Shown here in pieces: positions 52,325 to 59,397 of a stretch of 64,000 nt of DNA. The notes below the pieces were generated by a model. It made no database searches. It was given only the letters and a program-made list of their open reading frames with translations, and was not told the DNA's origin. A program made the translations under genes and the position numbers. This DNA is from Modestobacter marinus (GTDB lineage Bacteria; Actinomycetota; Actinomycetes; Mycobacteriales; Geodermatophilaceae). Numbering within the stretch: the first letter of the stretch is position 1; each line of letters begins with the position of its first letter. The DNA is taken from assembly GCF_019799945.1 (NCBI RefSeq), contig NZ_JABGCH010000005.1, positions 62,001 through 126,000 of the forward strand, written 5' to 3'.

Positions 52325-53539
52325 GTGCCCAACCCGTACCTGCACGTGCTGCGCACCCCGCACGCGGTGCCGATGGTGGTCGCGGCCTTCATCGGCCGGC
52401 TGCCGCTGTCGATGATCGGGTTGGGCAGCGTGCTCCTGGTGCAGTCCGAGACGGGCTCGTACGGACTGGGCGGGGCGGTGGCCGCGTTCGGCGCGATCAC
52501 CACGGCGATCGCCGGGCCGCTGATCGGCCGCCTGGCCGACACCCACGCCCAGCGCCGGGTCCTGCTGTCGGTCCTCGTGGTGTTCGTGCTCTCCGGGGTG
52601 ACGTTCCTCTTCGCGGTACGCGACGGGTGGCCGCTGTGGACGGTGTTCCTCGCCGCCGGCGTCGCCGGGGCCAGCATCCCGCCGGTCGCCTCGATGATCC
52701 GGGTCCGCTGGACCCACCTGCTGCGCGGCACGCCCCGGCTCCCCACGGCCCTGGCCATGGAGTCCGTGGTCGACGAGTTCGTGTTCATCGTCGGGCCGGT
52801 GCTGGTCACCTTCCTGTCCACCACCGGGCACACCACCTCCGGCCTGGTCACCGCCTTCACGCTGGCCGCGGTGGGCAGCCTGCTCTTCGCCGCGCAGCGG
52901 CACACCGAGCCGCCGCCGGCCGAGCACGAGCACCGGCGGGGGCCCTCGGCCATGCGGGTGCAGGGCCTGCGGGTGCTCTTCGTCGTGGGGGCGGCGATCG
53001 GCGCGGTGCTGGGCACCCTGGAGATCGCGCTGGTGGCCTTCGCCGACGAGCGGGGGGCGCGGTCCTTCTCCGGCCTGCTCATCGCCGGCCTGGCCGCCGG
53101 GTCGATGCTGTCGGGCATCGGCTGGGGGAGCGTGCACTGGACGCTCCCGCTGCGGCGCCGGCTGGTCGGCGTCCTGGTGGTGCTGACCGCGCTGACCGTG
53201 CCGCTGGTGCTCGTCGGGTCCTACTGGCTGATGCTGCTGCTGGTCGTGGTCACCGGGGTGGCCGTCTCCCCGGCGCTGATCAGCTCCTTCACCCTCGCGG
53301 AGCTGCTCGTGCCCCGGGCCGCGGTCACCGAGGCGTTCACCTGGATCGGGACCGCGCTGGCCCTCGGCGTCGCGATCGGCACCTCGCTCGCCGGCAAGAT
53401 CGTCGACACCGCCGGGGCCAACACCAGCTTCCTGGTGGCGACCGTGGCCGCCGGCCTCGCCGCGGTGGTGGTGGCCGCCGGGCAGCGGCTGCTGCGGGTC
53501 CCCGCCGAGCACGCCGCCGTTCCGGCGTTCGCCCGCTGA
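52325..53539 (+). CDS. Major facilitator superfamily transporter
   Basis: The 404-residue protein has about 12 hydrophobic helices and the MFS motif A-like loop between helices 2 and 3 (GRLADTHAQRRVLLSVLVVF). Helix 1 begins TPHAVPMVVAAFIGRLPLSM, as in sugar/drug-efflux-type actinobacterial MFS proteins. The substrate is unknown. The GTG at 52325 gives a family-like start. The last 126 coding bases (53411-53536) recur at 54810-54935, so this gene marks the left edge of the sulfur cassette. Confidence 0.92.
   Translation: MPNPYLHVLRTPHAVPMVVAAFIGRLPLSMIGLGSVLLVQSETGSYGLGGAVAAFGAITTAIAGPLIGRLADTHAQRRVLLSVLVVFVLSGVTFLFAVRDGWPLWTVFLAAGVAGASIPPVASMIRVRWTHLLRGTPRLPTALAMESVVDEFVFIVGPVLVTFLSTTGHTTSGLVTAFTLAAVGSLLFAAQRHTEPPPAEHEHRRGPSAMRVQGLRVLFVVGAAIGAVLGTLEIALVAFADERGARSFSGLLIAGLAAGSMLSGIGWGSVHWTLPLRRRLVGVLVVLTALTVPLVLVGSYWLMLLLVVVTGVAVSPALISSFTLAELLVPRAAVTEAFTWIGTALALGVAIGTSLAGKIVDTAGANTSFLVATVAAGLAAVVVAAGQRLLRVPAEHAAVPAFAR
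53411..53536 (+). repeat. Direct repeat copy A: 3' end of MFS gene
   Basis: These 126 bases, from GCCGGGGCCAACACC to the last sense codon, recur at 54810-54935 with about 90 % identity by my count. Copy A is in frame within the intact MFS gene. Confidence 0.88.
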
Positions 53540-53614
53540 GCCGTCCGGTCGCGACACAAAGCTCATCAAACCGATGGACTTGACGGGGATTGGCTGAGCT
53601 GGTCTGCTCCTCGC

Positions 53615-53695
53615 GTGTCGTACTCGCTGGAGCTGCACCGCCGGTGCGCCGTCGACCTGCTGCGCGTGGCGAGCGCGCTGTGTCCGGTGTCCTGA
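53615..53695 (+). CDS. Short leader peptide (Cys-ending, sulfur attenuation type)
   Basis: A 26-residue ORF (GTG start, TGA stop) contains the core LHRRCAVDLLRVASALC followed by a short PVS tail. The H/R-R-x-x-VDLLRVxSAxC pattern with a Cys near the end matches short leader peptides commonly found upstream of sulfur-metabolism genes in actinobacteria. It ends 68 bases before the cysteine dioxygenase start. Ribosome stalling at the Cys codons when cysteine is scarce, or the reverse, could tune the operon; that mechanism is inferred. Confidence 0.72.
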   Translation: MSYSLELHRRCAVDLLRVASALCPVS

Positions 53696-53763
53696 CGCCC
53701 AGCCGACCCGACACACCCGCGTAGGCCCCTGAGTGCGGCCGCGCCCAGCTCCGAGGAAGCCCG

Positions 53764-54303
53764 ATGACCCGCACCGTGCCCACCCCTGCCCTCTCGCCGT
53801 CCCGCCGGCCGAGCGCCGCCGCCGCGCTCGCCGCCGCACTCAGCCTCCGCACCGACCTGTGGTCGCCGCTCGTCGAGTTCCGCACCGACAGCCGCTGGAC
53901 CCACCTGCTCGACCCGGCTGCCGCGGCCGCCGTCCTCGACCCCGAGCTGCACCAGGACCTGGCCGGCGCCCAGGTGTGGCTGCTGTCCTGGCTGCCCGGC
54001 CAGGGCACCGACCTGCACGACCACGGCAGCTCGGCCGGCGCGTTCGCCGTGGCCCGCGGCACGCTCTCCGAGCGGGTGGTCGCCGCCCGCCCGGGGCGGG
54101 TGCTCGAGAGCACCGTCGACCTGACCGGTGGCCGCGTGCGCTTCTTCGGTGCCCACCACGTGCACCAGGTGACCAACCCGCTGTCCGAGCCCGCGGTGAG
54201 CGTGCACGTCTACACACCGGGCCTGCAGTGGATGAACACCTACCGGGTGGACGGGAACGGACTGGTCCGTACCGGCACCGAGCGCGCCGGGGTGAACTGG
54301 TGA
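53764..54303 (+). CDS. Cysteine dioxygenase
   Basis: This cupin-fold iron enzyme oxidises cysteine with O2 to cysteine sulfinate. The 179-residue protein has the metal box LHDHGSSAGAFAVARG (His85, His87) and the second cupin box HHVHQVTNPLSEPAVSVHVY (His134 as third ligand). The Ser-Asp-Arg-Trp region near residue 43 also fits. It is the first structural gene after the Cys leader peptide and overlaps the rhodanese gene (GTGA), forming a cysteine-sulfur catabolic operon. Confidence 0.92.
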   Translation: MTRTVPTPALSPSRRPSAAAALAAALSLRTDLWSPLVEFRTDSRWTHLLDPAAAAAVLDPELHQDLAGAQVWLLSWLPGQGTDLHDHGSSAGAFAVARGTLSERVVAARPGRVLESTVDLTGGRVRFFGAHHVHQVTNPLSEPAVSVHVYTPGLQWMNTYRVDGNGLVRTGTERAGVNW

Positions 54304-54701
54304 GCGCCCCGACCCGTCCCGGCGGCGCCCGCAGCGTCGACGAGCTGCTCGCCGACGCCCGGTCCCGGCTCCGGCGGATCGGCCCGCTCGAGGCGGCCGC
54401 CCGGATGGCGGCCGGCGCGGTGCTGGTCGACATCCGGCCGGCGGCCCAGCGGGCCGCGGAGGGCGGGGTGCCCGGCGCGCTCGTCATCGAGCGGAACGTG
54501 CTGGAGTGGCGGTTCGACCCGGCCGGCGACGCGCGGCTGCCGCTGGTCGACGGCTACGACCTGGACGTCGTCGTCCTGTGCTCCGAGGGGTACACGTCCA
54601 GCCTGGCCGCGGACGCGCTCCGCTCGCTGGGGCTGCACCGGGCCACCGACGTCGTCGGCGGGTTCCACGCGTGGGTGGCGGTGGGCCTCCCCGTCGCCTG
54701 A
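54300..54701 (+). CDS. Rhodanese-like sulfurtransferase
   Basis: The 133-residue single-domain rhodanese has the substrate-site Cys94 in VVVLCSEGYTSSLAADALRS, the RIGPLEAAARMAAGAVLVDI N-terminal segment, and RATDVVGGFHAWVAVGLP at the end. It would transfer a sulfane sulfur between thiols, thiosulfate or persulfides. Its GTG overlaps the stop of the cysteine dioxygenase gene, tying it to sulfur-amino-acid breakdown or hydrogen-sulfide handling. Confidence 0.92.
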   Translation: MSAPTRPGGARSVDELLADARSRLRRIGPLEAAARMAAGAVLVDIRPAAQRAAEGGVPGALVIERNVLEWRFDPAGDARLPLVDGYDLDVVVLCSEGYTSSLAADALRSLGLHRATDVVGGFHAWVAVGLPVA

Positions 54702-54971
54702 CGGGTCGCGCACCGGGGCGGGGGCCGGTCGGCGATGGAGGACCCGTGCTCGAGGACCTGCTCAGCGGACTCGTGCAGGTGGTCCAACCCGTGCCGCTGA
54801 TGCTGAACCGCCGGGGCCAACACCAGCTTCCTGATCGCCACCGTGGCTCCCGGCCTCGCCGCCGTGCTGGTGGCCGCCGGGCAGCGGCTGCTGCGGGTCC
54901 CCGCCGAGCACGTTGCCGTCCCCGCGCTCGCCCGCAGACCTCCTCGGGTCGGACGCGATTCCCGCGTGCGG
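54702..54971 (+). pseudogene. Remnant region: 5' gene fragment joined to MFS 3' fragment
   Basis: From a GTG at 54746, preceded by GGAGG, a hydrophobic start reads LEDLLSGLVQVVQPVPLMLN, like the N-terminus of a DedA- or similar membrane protein. At about 54810 it runs into a displaced copy of the MFS 3' end in another frame. No intact protein results. The copy is followed by the end of the GntR/FadR gene on the other strand. The junction marks the right edge of the inserted sulfur cassette. Confidence 0.7.
54810..54935 (+). repeat. Direct repeat copy B: displaced 3' end of MFS gene
   Basis: This is the second copy of 53411-53536. About 12 of 126 bases differ. In its own frame the protein changes are conservative (for example Val to Ile and Val to Leu), so the copy comes from a functional homologue rather than random decay. 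The original stop codon is lost. Confidence 0.85.
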
Positions 54972-55745
54972 TCAGAGCGCCGCGTCGTCCGCCTTGCCGA
55001 CCCGCTCGGCCGACCGGTTCAGGTGCGTGCGCATGAGCTCGGTGGCCTGCTCGAGGTCCCGCTCGGTGATCGCGTCGACCAGTGCCCGGTGCTCGTCGAC
55101 GCCGTGCCCGTCGGGTGAGGGTGCCGCCGCCCGCGCGCGTTCCAGGGACCGGAGCAGCGGGTCGTGCAGTGAGTCCACGAACATCGCGACGGCCCGGTTG
55201 TGCGCCGATTGCGCGTAGCGGATGTGCCAGGCGGCCGACAGCTCCAGCGGGTACTCGTCCGCCTGGACGGCGGCGTCGCTCTGGTCGCAGATCCCGTAGA
55301 GCGCCGCGACGTCCTCATCGGTGGCCCGCTCGCACACCAGTGGCATGATGCCCAGCTCGAACACCATCCGGGTCTCGGTCACCTCCCGGGCGCTGATCGA
55401 CGCCAGGGAGATGAGGTCGACGATGCCCTCACCGACGAGCCGGCTGCTCGGTGCGGTGACGAAGGCCCCGCCCCGGGCCCCGACGCGGATCTCGATCAGG
55501 CCGTTGGCCTCCAGGACCCGCAGCGCCTCGCGGACGGTCACCCGGCTGACGCCGAACCGCTCGCACAGCTCCCGCTCCGAGGGCAACCGGTCGCCGGCGA
55601 CGAGCCGCCCTTGGCGGATGAGCAGGCGGATCTGTTCGACGATGACCTCGGAGATGCGCCCGATGCTGACCCGGCTGAGCAGGTCACCGGTGCCCGCCGG
55701 GTGGGCGGCAGTCGGCGCGGCGGCGCCGGGTTCGGACGTCGTCAT
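54972..55745 (-). CDS. FadR-type (GntR-family) transcriptional regulator
   Basis: The 257-residue protein has an N-terminal GntR winged helix (ISEVIVEQIRLLIRQGRLVA, SERELCERFGVSRVTVREAL, VLEANGLIEIRVGARGGAFV; about residues 30-100). A C-terminal FCD helical domain follows, with metal/ligand residues such as the His in AAWHIRYAQSAHNRAVAMFV and the DEHRALVDAITERD segment. It represses carbon-source genes in response to an organic acid. No target is adjacent. It is convergent with the displaced MFS fragment. Confidence 0.94.
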   Translation of the reverse strand: MTTSEPGAAAPTAAHPAGTGDLLSRVSIGRISEVIVEQIRLLIRQGRLVAGDRLPSERELCERFGVSRVTVREALRVLEANGLIEIRVGARGGAFVTAPSSRLVGEGIVDLISLASISAREVTETRMVFELGIMPLVCERATDEDVAALYGICDQSDAAVQADEYPLELSAAWHIRYAQSAHNRAVAMFVDSLHDPLLRSLERARAAAPSPDGHGVDEHRALVDAITERDLEQATELMRTHLNRSAERVGKADDAAL

Positions 55746-55989
55746 CCAGTCAGTCTAGGGGGCACGGCAGCCCCCTCGGGTCCAGTCCGTCACGGCCAGA
55801 ACACCCGTGATGCCTCAGTGTGGTGTGGGCGGCCACTGGCCCACGAGGAGGGCCACCGGCGCCACCACGTCGACCTGCGCGGGAACACACGCGGGAGGTC
55901 CCGTTCGCGGGTTGGCCGAGGAGGAACAGCACAGGGGCGGCCGAGTTGGCCCCGTGCCAGCAGTCGACGCCACCTGGCACGATCGCCCG
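55746..55989. other. Intergenic region between FadR-type regulator and acVLRF1 gene
   Basis: I see no gene with good codon use. The region should hold two divergent promoters. I see no convincing palindrome near the FadR-type start. Confidence 0.4.
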
Positions 55990-56661
55990 ATGACCTCTCC
56001 CCGGCCGGCTGCCGGTGGTGGCCGGGTGCTCGGGGTGGCCCCCGAGCGGCTGGGTCGGTGGCTGGACGGCGTCGCCGAGCGGCACGGCGCGTTCGCCGAC
56101 GTCCGGGTCGCGGACGACGGGAGCCTCGCGGTCACCTGCGCTGACACGACGACGCTGCGGCTGACCGCCCCCTACGGCTGGACCCCGGGCCCCGCCGCGC
56201 TGACCACGTTCACCGCCGCCGCCCGGGAGCCCCGGCGCACCGCCGTCCTGCTGGTCCGCCGCGGCCGCTGGGCGGTGGGCGTCTTCGACGGGCCGGAGCT
56301 GGTCGTCTCCAAGGTCGACGCCCGCCAGGTCCAGGGGCGCACCGCCGCCGGAGGCTGGTCGCAGCAGCGCTTCGCGCGGCGGCGGGGCCACCAGACCGAC
56401 GCCGTCGTGGGGGCGACCGCGGACACCGCCGCCCGTGTGCTGCTGCCGCACGTCCCCGGGCTCGTCGCGCTGGCTCCCGGCGGGGACCGCGGGCTGGTCA
56501 GCGAGGTGCTCGCCGACCCGCGGCTGCGCCCGCTGGCCGAGCTGCCGCGGCTCGGGCCGCTGGACGTCGGCGAGCCGACGAAGGCGGTGCTGCTGACGAC
56601 CCCGGCCCAGTTCCGTGCGGTGCGGGTGCACATCGTCGAGCCGGGGGAGCGGGCGCCCTAG
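55990..56661 (+). CDS. acVLRF1-family peptidyl-tRNA hydrolase/release-factor-like protein
   Basis: The 223-residue protein has the VLRF1 core: RTAVLLVRRGRWAVGVFDGP, then GWSQQRFARRRGHQTDAVVG, where the Gln-containing loop (SQQRFARR) acts like the GGQ of release factors. VSEVLADPRLRPLAELPRL follows. Members of the actinobacterial acVLRF1 group are proposed to release stalled nascent chains from tRNA on ribosomal subunits. Its stop TAG adjoins the stop of the convergent nitronate monooxygenase with no spacer. Confidence 0.87.
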   Translation: MTSPRPAAGGGRVLGVAPERLGRWLDGVAERHGAFADVRVADDGSLAVTCADTTTLRLTAPYGWTPGPAALTTFTAAAREPRRTAVLLVRRGRWAVGVFDGPELVVSKVDARQVQGRTAAGGWSQQRFARRRGHQTDAVVGATADTAARVLLPHVPGLVALAPGGDRGLVSEVLADPRLRPLAELPRLGPLDVGEPTKAVLLTTPAQFRAVRVHIVEPGERAP

Positions 56662-57723
56662 CTAGGCGAGCAGCTCCGCCGCGGCGGTGAGGGCCGTCCG
56701 CGCGTCGGCGGCCAGGCGCCGCACCAGCTCCCCGGCCGGCACGGCCTCGGCCAGCCCGTGCGCCTGGCCGGCCCACAGGTGCAGCCCCTCCGCGTCCCCG
56801 GCGGCGCGGGCCGCCGCGCGCACCGGGGCGGTCATCAGGTGCACCTCCGGGTACGCGGCCGGGGCGTCGTCGCCGAGCTCGACGGTGGCCCGGTTGACCA
56901 GCGCCCGGGCCCGCCGCCCAGTGAACGCCCGGGTGACCGTGGTCGGCCGCCCCGCCGGAGCCGGGCCGTCGACCAGCGCGGCGGCGTGCGCCGGGTTCGT
57001 GCCCGCCTCGGGGGTCCGGAGGAACGCCGTGCCCAGCGCGGCCAGCGAGGCGCCGGCGGCCAGGACGGCGGCGACCCCCGCGCCGTCGGCGATGCCCCCG
57101 GCGGCGACCAGCGGCAGGTTGGTGACCCGCCGCACCAGCCGGAGGAGCGGCAGCAGCCCGAGCTGTCCCGGCTCCTCGTCCGACCCGCCACCGCGGTGCG
57201 CGCCGGCCTCCCACCCCTGGACGACCAGCGCGTCGGCTCCCGCAGCGGCTGCGGCGCGCGCCCCCTCGGGGTCGGTGACGGTCACCCACACCGCGGACCC
57301 GGCGGCGTGCAGCCGGTCGACCGCGCCGTCCGGGGGCAGCCCGAAGGCGAAGGAGACGACGGCGGGGGCCAGCTCCACCAGCCGGTCCACCTTGGCGGCC
57401 AGGTCGTCGTCGCTGTGCTCGGGAGTACCCGGCGTGACGCCGTACCGCTGCGCCCAGGCGGTGACCCGCTCGGCGTGCGCGGTCAGGACGGCGGGGTCCG
57501 CGGCGGGACCGGCGGCGAAGACGTTGACCCCGAACGGGGCGTCGCTCGCCGCCCGCAGCTCGGCGACCTGCGCGGCCAGCTGCTCCGCCGTCCGGTAGCC
57601 GGCGGCCAGGAAGCCCAGGCCGCCCGCCTCGCCGACGGCGGTCACCAGCGCCACCGTGGAGGGCCCTCCCGCCATCGGGGCGGCGACGACGCGGGCGGGG
57701 ACGGGCGGGAGCGGCCGGGTCAT
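56662..57723 (-). CDS. Nitronate monooxygenase
   Basis: The 353-residue FMN barrel protein shows the NMO/2-nitropropane dioxygenase motifs: RVVAAPMAGGPSTVALVTAV, GGLGFLAAGYRTAEQLAAQV, GADALVVQGWEAGAHRGG, and LPLVAAGGIADGAGVAAVLA. The catalytic His is in EAGAHRGG. It oxidises nitronates such as propionate-3-nitronate to protect the cell. The ATG at 57723 diverges from an esterase-like gene. No lesion is seen. Confidence 0.93.
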   Translation of the reverse strand: MTRPLPPVPARVVAAPMAGGPSTVALVTAVGEAGGLGFLAAGYRTAEQLAAQVAELRAASDAPFGVNVFAAGPAADPAVLTAHAERVTAWAQRYGVTPGTPEHSDDDLAAKVDRLVELAPAVVSFAFGLPPDGAVDRLHAAGSAVWVTVTDPEGARAAAAAGADALVVQGWEAGAHRGGGSDEEPGQLGLLPLLRLVRRVTNLPLVAAGGIADGAGVAAVLAAGASLAALGTAFLRTPEAGTNPAHAAALVDGPAPAGRPTTVTRAFTGRRARALVNRATVELGDDAPAAYPEVHLMTAPVRAAARAAGDAEGLHLWAGQAHGLAEAVPAGELVRRLAADARTALTAAAELLA

Positions 57724-57795
57724 CCCGGCAGACCACCACCCCGCCGGCGTTCCGGCAAGGGTCCACCGCGGCGCCCGCCGGGTAGGGGAGCGCGG

Positions 57796-58491
57796 GTGAG
57801 CTCCCCCGCGCGCGCCGCCGACGGGCGCCTGCACAGCCGCCCGACGCCCGCGCCCGCCGGCCCGCCGCTGCCCGCGGGGACCACCGCGCTGCGGTTGCCG
57901 GGCGCGGAGGTGTTCGTCGCGGTGCCGGACGGGGTGGCCGCCGGCCCCCGCCCGCTGCTGGTCTTCCTGCACGGGGCCGGCGGCTCGGCGGGCCACGCGG
58001 TGGCCGCCGTGGCCGGGCAGGCCACCGCCCGCGGGGTGGTCGTCCTGGCCCCCACCTCGCTCGCGAGGACCTGGGACCTGATCGCCGGCGGCCTGGGCCG
58101 GGACGTCGCCGTCCTGGACGCCGCGCTGGCCGAGGTGTTCGGCCGCTGCGCGGTCGACCGGGTGGCGTTCGGCGGGTTCTCCGACGGCGCGTCCTACGCG
58201 CTGTCCCTCGGCGTCGCCAACGGCGACCTGGCCGGTGCCCTGCTGGGCTTCTCGCCCGGCTTCCTCGCTGCTCCGGCACGGCACGGCAGCCCGCGGGTGT
58301 GGATCTGCCACGGCACCGACGACCGGGTGCTGCCGGTCGCCCGGTGCGGCCGGCGGGTCGCCGCCGACTTGGCCGCCGCCGGGTACGGCGTCACCTACGA
58401 CGAGTTCGGCGGCGGCCACGTGCTGACCCCGCACCTGGTCGCCGCGGGGCTCGACTGGTGGCTGAGCGCCCCCGCCCCGCCCACCCCGTGA
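57796..58491 (+). CDS. Alpha/beta hydrolase (phospholipase/carboxylesterase-like)
   Basis: The 231-residue protein shows an oxyanion loop region LLVFLHGAGGSAGHAVAAVA, the nucleophile elbow FGGFSDGASYALSLG (G-x-S-x-G around Ser), the Asp in ICHGTDDRVLPVARC and the His in EFGGGHVLTPHLVAAGL. It has no signal peptide. It would cleave an ester of unknown structure. The TGA at 58489-58491 forms the left end of a palindrome whose right end holds the stop of the convergent DUF2382 gene. Confidence 0.9.
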   Translation: MSSPARAADGRLHSRPTPAPAGPPLPAGTTALRLPGAEVFVAVPDGVAAGPRPLLVFLHGAGGSAGHAVAAVAGQATARGVVVLAPTSLARTWDLIAGGLGRDVAVLDAALAEVFGRCAVDRVAFGGFSDGASYALSLGVANGDLAGALLGFSPGFLAAPARHGSPRVWICHGTDDRVLPVARCGRRVAADLAAAGYGVTYDEFGGGHVLTPHLVAAGLDWWLSAPAPPTP

Positions 58492-58547
58492 TCATCGGGG
58501 AATGGCTGCCCGACACGCCGGCGGGGCCTGCCAGATGCCGATGATCA
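58489..58547. terminator. Bidirectional terminator bounded by two stop codons
   Basis: Perfect 10-base end arms TGATCATCGG (58489-58498) and CCGATGATCA (58538-58547) continue inward as an imperfect stem. The left arm begins with the stop of the hydrolase and the right arm ends with the stop of the DUF2382 gene, so the whole space between the genes is one hairpin. Confidence 0.75.
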
Positions 58548-59309
58548 ACGGGCCTCGGGGGCAGGGGGTGCGGTGGGGCCGGCATCGGTGGTGCTCAGCT
58601 CGATCTGCTCGCGGCGCACCTGGTCGCCGTGCTGCTGCTCCTCCGTCGTCCACGAGGTCGCGAGGCGGACCTTCTCCAGCGGCACCCGCTCCAGGGTGAC
58701 CCGGGGCTGCTCGCCCCAGAGCGTCACCCACTCCGTGGTGCTGGTGGGCCGCTGCGCGCCGGGCTCGCCCGGGGTGGGGTCCGTGCGGTCGGTGCTCCCG
58801 GGGGCGAGCGGGCGGTACTCGATCCGGGCGCGCTGCCGGGTGATGGTGACCGGCACCATCACCTCCTCGGTCACCTCCTCGACGTGCAGCACCGCGCGGC
58901 TCCACGGCTCGACCACGGTGCGCACCCGCACCTGCTCCTCCGACCGGGTCATGGCCGTGTCGGTGCCCGCGCCGGCGTCGGTCGGGTCCCCCCGGTAGTG
59001 GGCGCGCAGCGTCGACTCCTCCTCCGGGCTGAGCCGGTCCGGGGAGGCGGGGTGGGGGGCGGACCGGACCGCGGCCGCCGGCACGGTCAGCCGCAACCGG
59101 CCGTCGGTGAAGACGGCGTCGGTGATCGGCGCGACCACCGCCACGTCGTCCGGGTCGGCCGTGGCGTGCAGCCCGGAGGTGAGCCCGACCCAGGTGGGCC
59201 GCTCGGTCGCGTCGTCCACGAAGACGGCGGTGACGGTGCCCAGGGCGTTGCCGTCCCGGTCCTCGGCGATCGCCCCGATGACGGGCGGCAGTGCGGAGTC
59301 GCTGGCCAT
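58545..59309 (-). CDS. PRC-barrel/DUF2382 stress-type protein
   Basis: The 254-residue protein has an N-terminal PRC-barrel-like domain (VIGAIAEDRDGNALGTVTAV, ATERPTWVGLTSGLHA) and a C-terminal DUF2382 domain (VVEPWSRAVLHVEEVTEEVM, ARIEYRPLAPGS, WGEQPRVTLERVPLEKVRLA, TEEQQHGDQVRREQIELS). DUF2382 proteins are often stress- or desiccation-linked, with YsnF-like repeats. The ATG at 59309 is preferred; a GTG at 59330 adds seven residues. It is convergent with the esterase gene. Confidence 0.92.
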   Translation of the reverse strand: MASDSALPPVIGAIAEDRDGNALGTVTAVFVDDATERPTWVGLTSGLHATADPDDVAVVAPITDAVFTDGRLRLTVPAAAVRSAPHPASPDRLSPEEESTLRAHYRGDPTDAGAGTDTAMTRSEEQVRVRTVVEPWSRAVLHVEEVTEEVMVPVTITRQRARIEYRPLAPGSTDRTDPTPGEPGAQRPTSTTEWVTLWGEQPRVTLERVPLEKVRLATSWTTEEQQHGDQVRREQIELSTTDAGPTAPPAPEAR

Positions 59310-59397
59310 GGGCGGTGGATGATCCGGCACCGCGCGGTCTACACATCGCCGCGCGCTGCTTGAGCGGAGCGGTCGCCGCGCGTAACGTCCTCCGACG

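Noticed and set aside
59331-59397. Rifamycin-associated element before the HelD-like gene
   Set aside because: No long inverted repeat of that type is present in the short upstream region.
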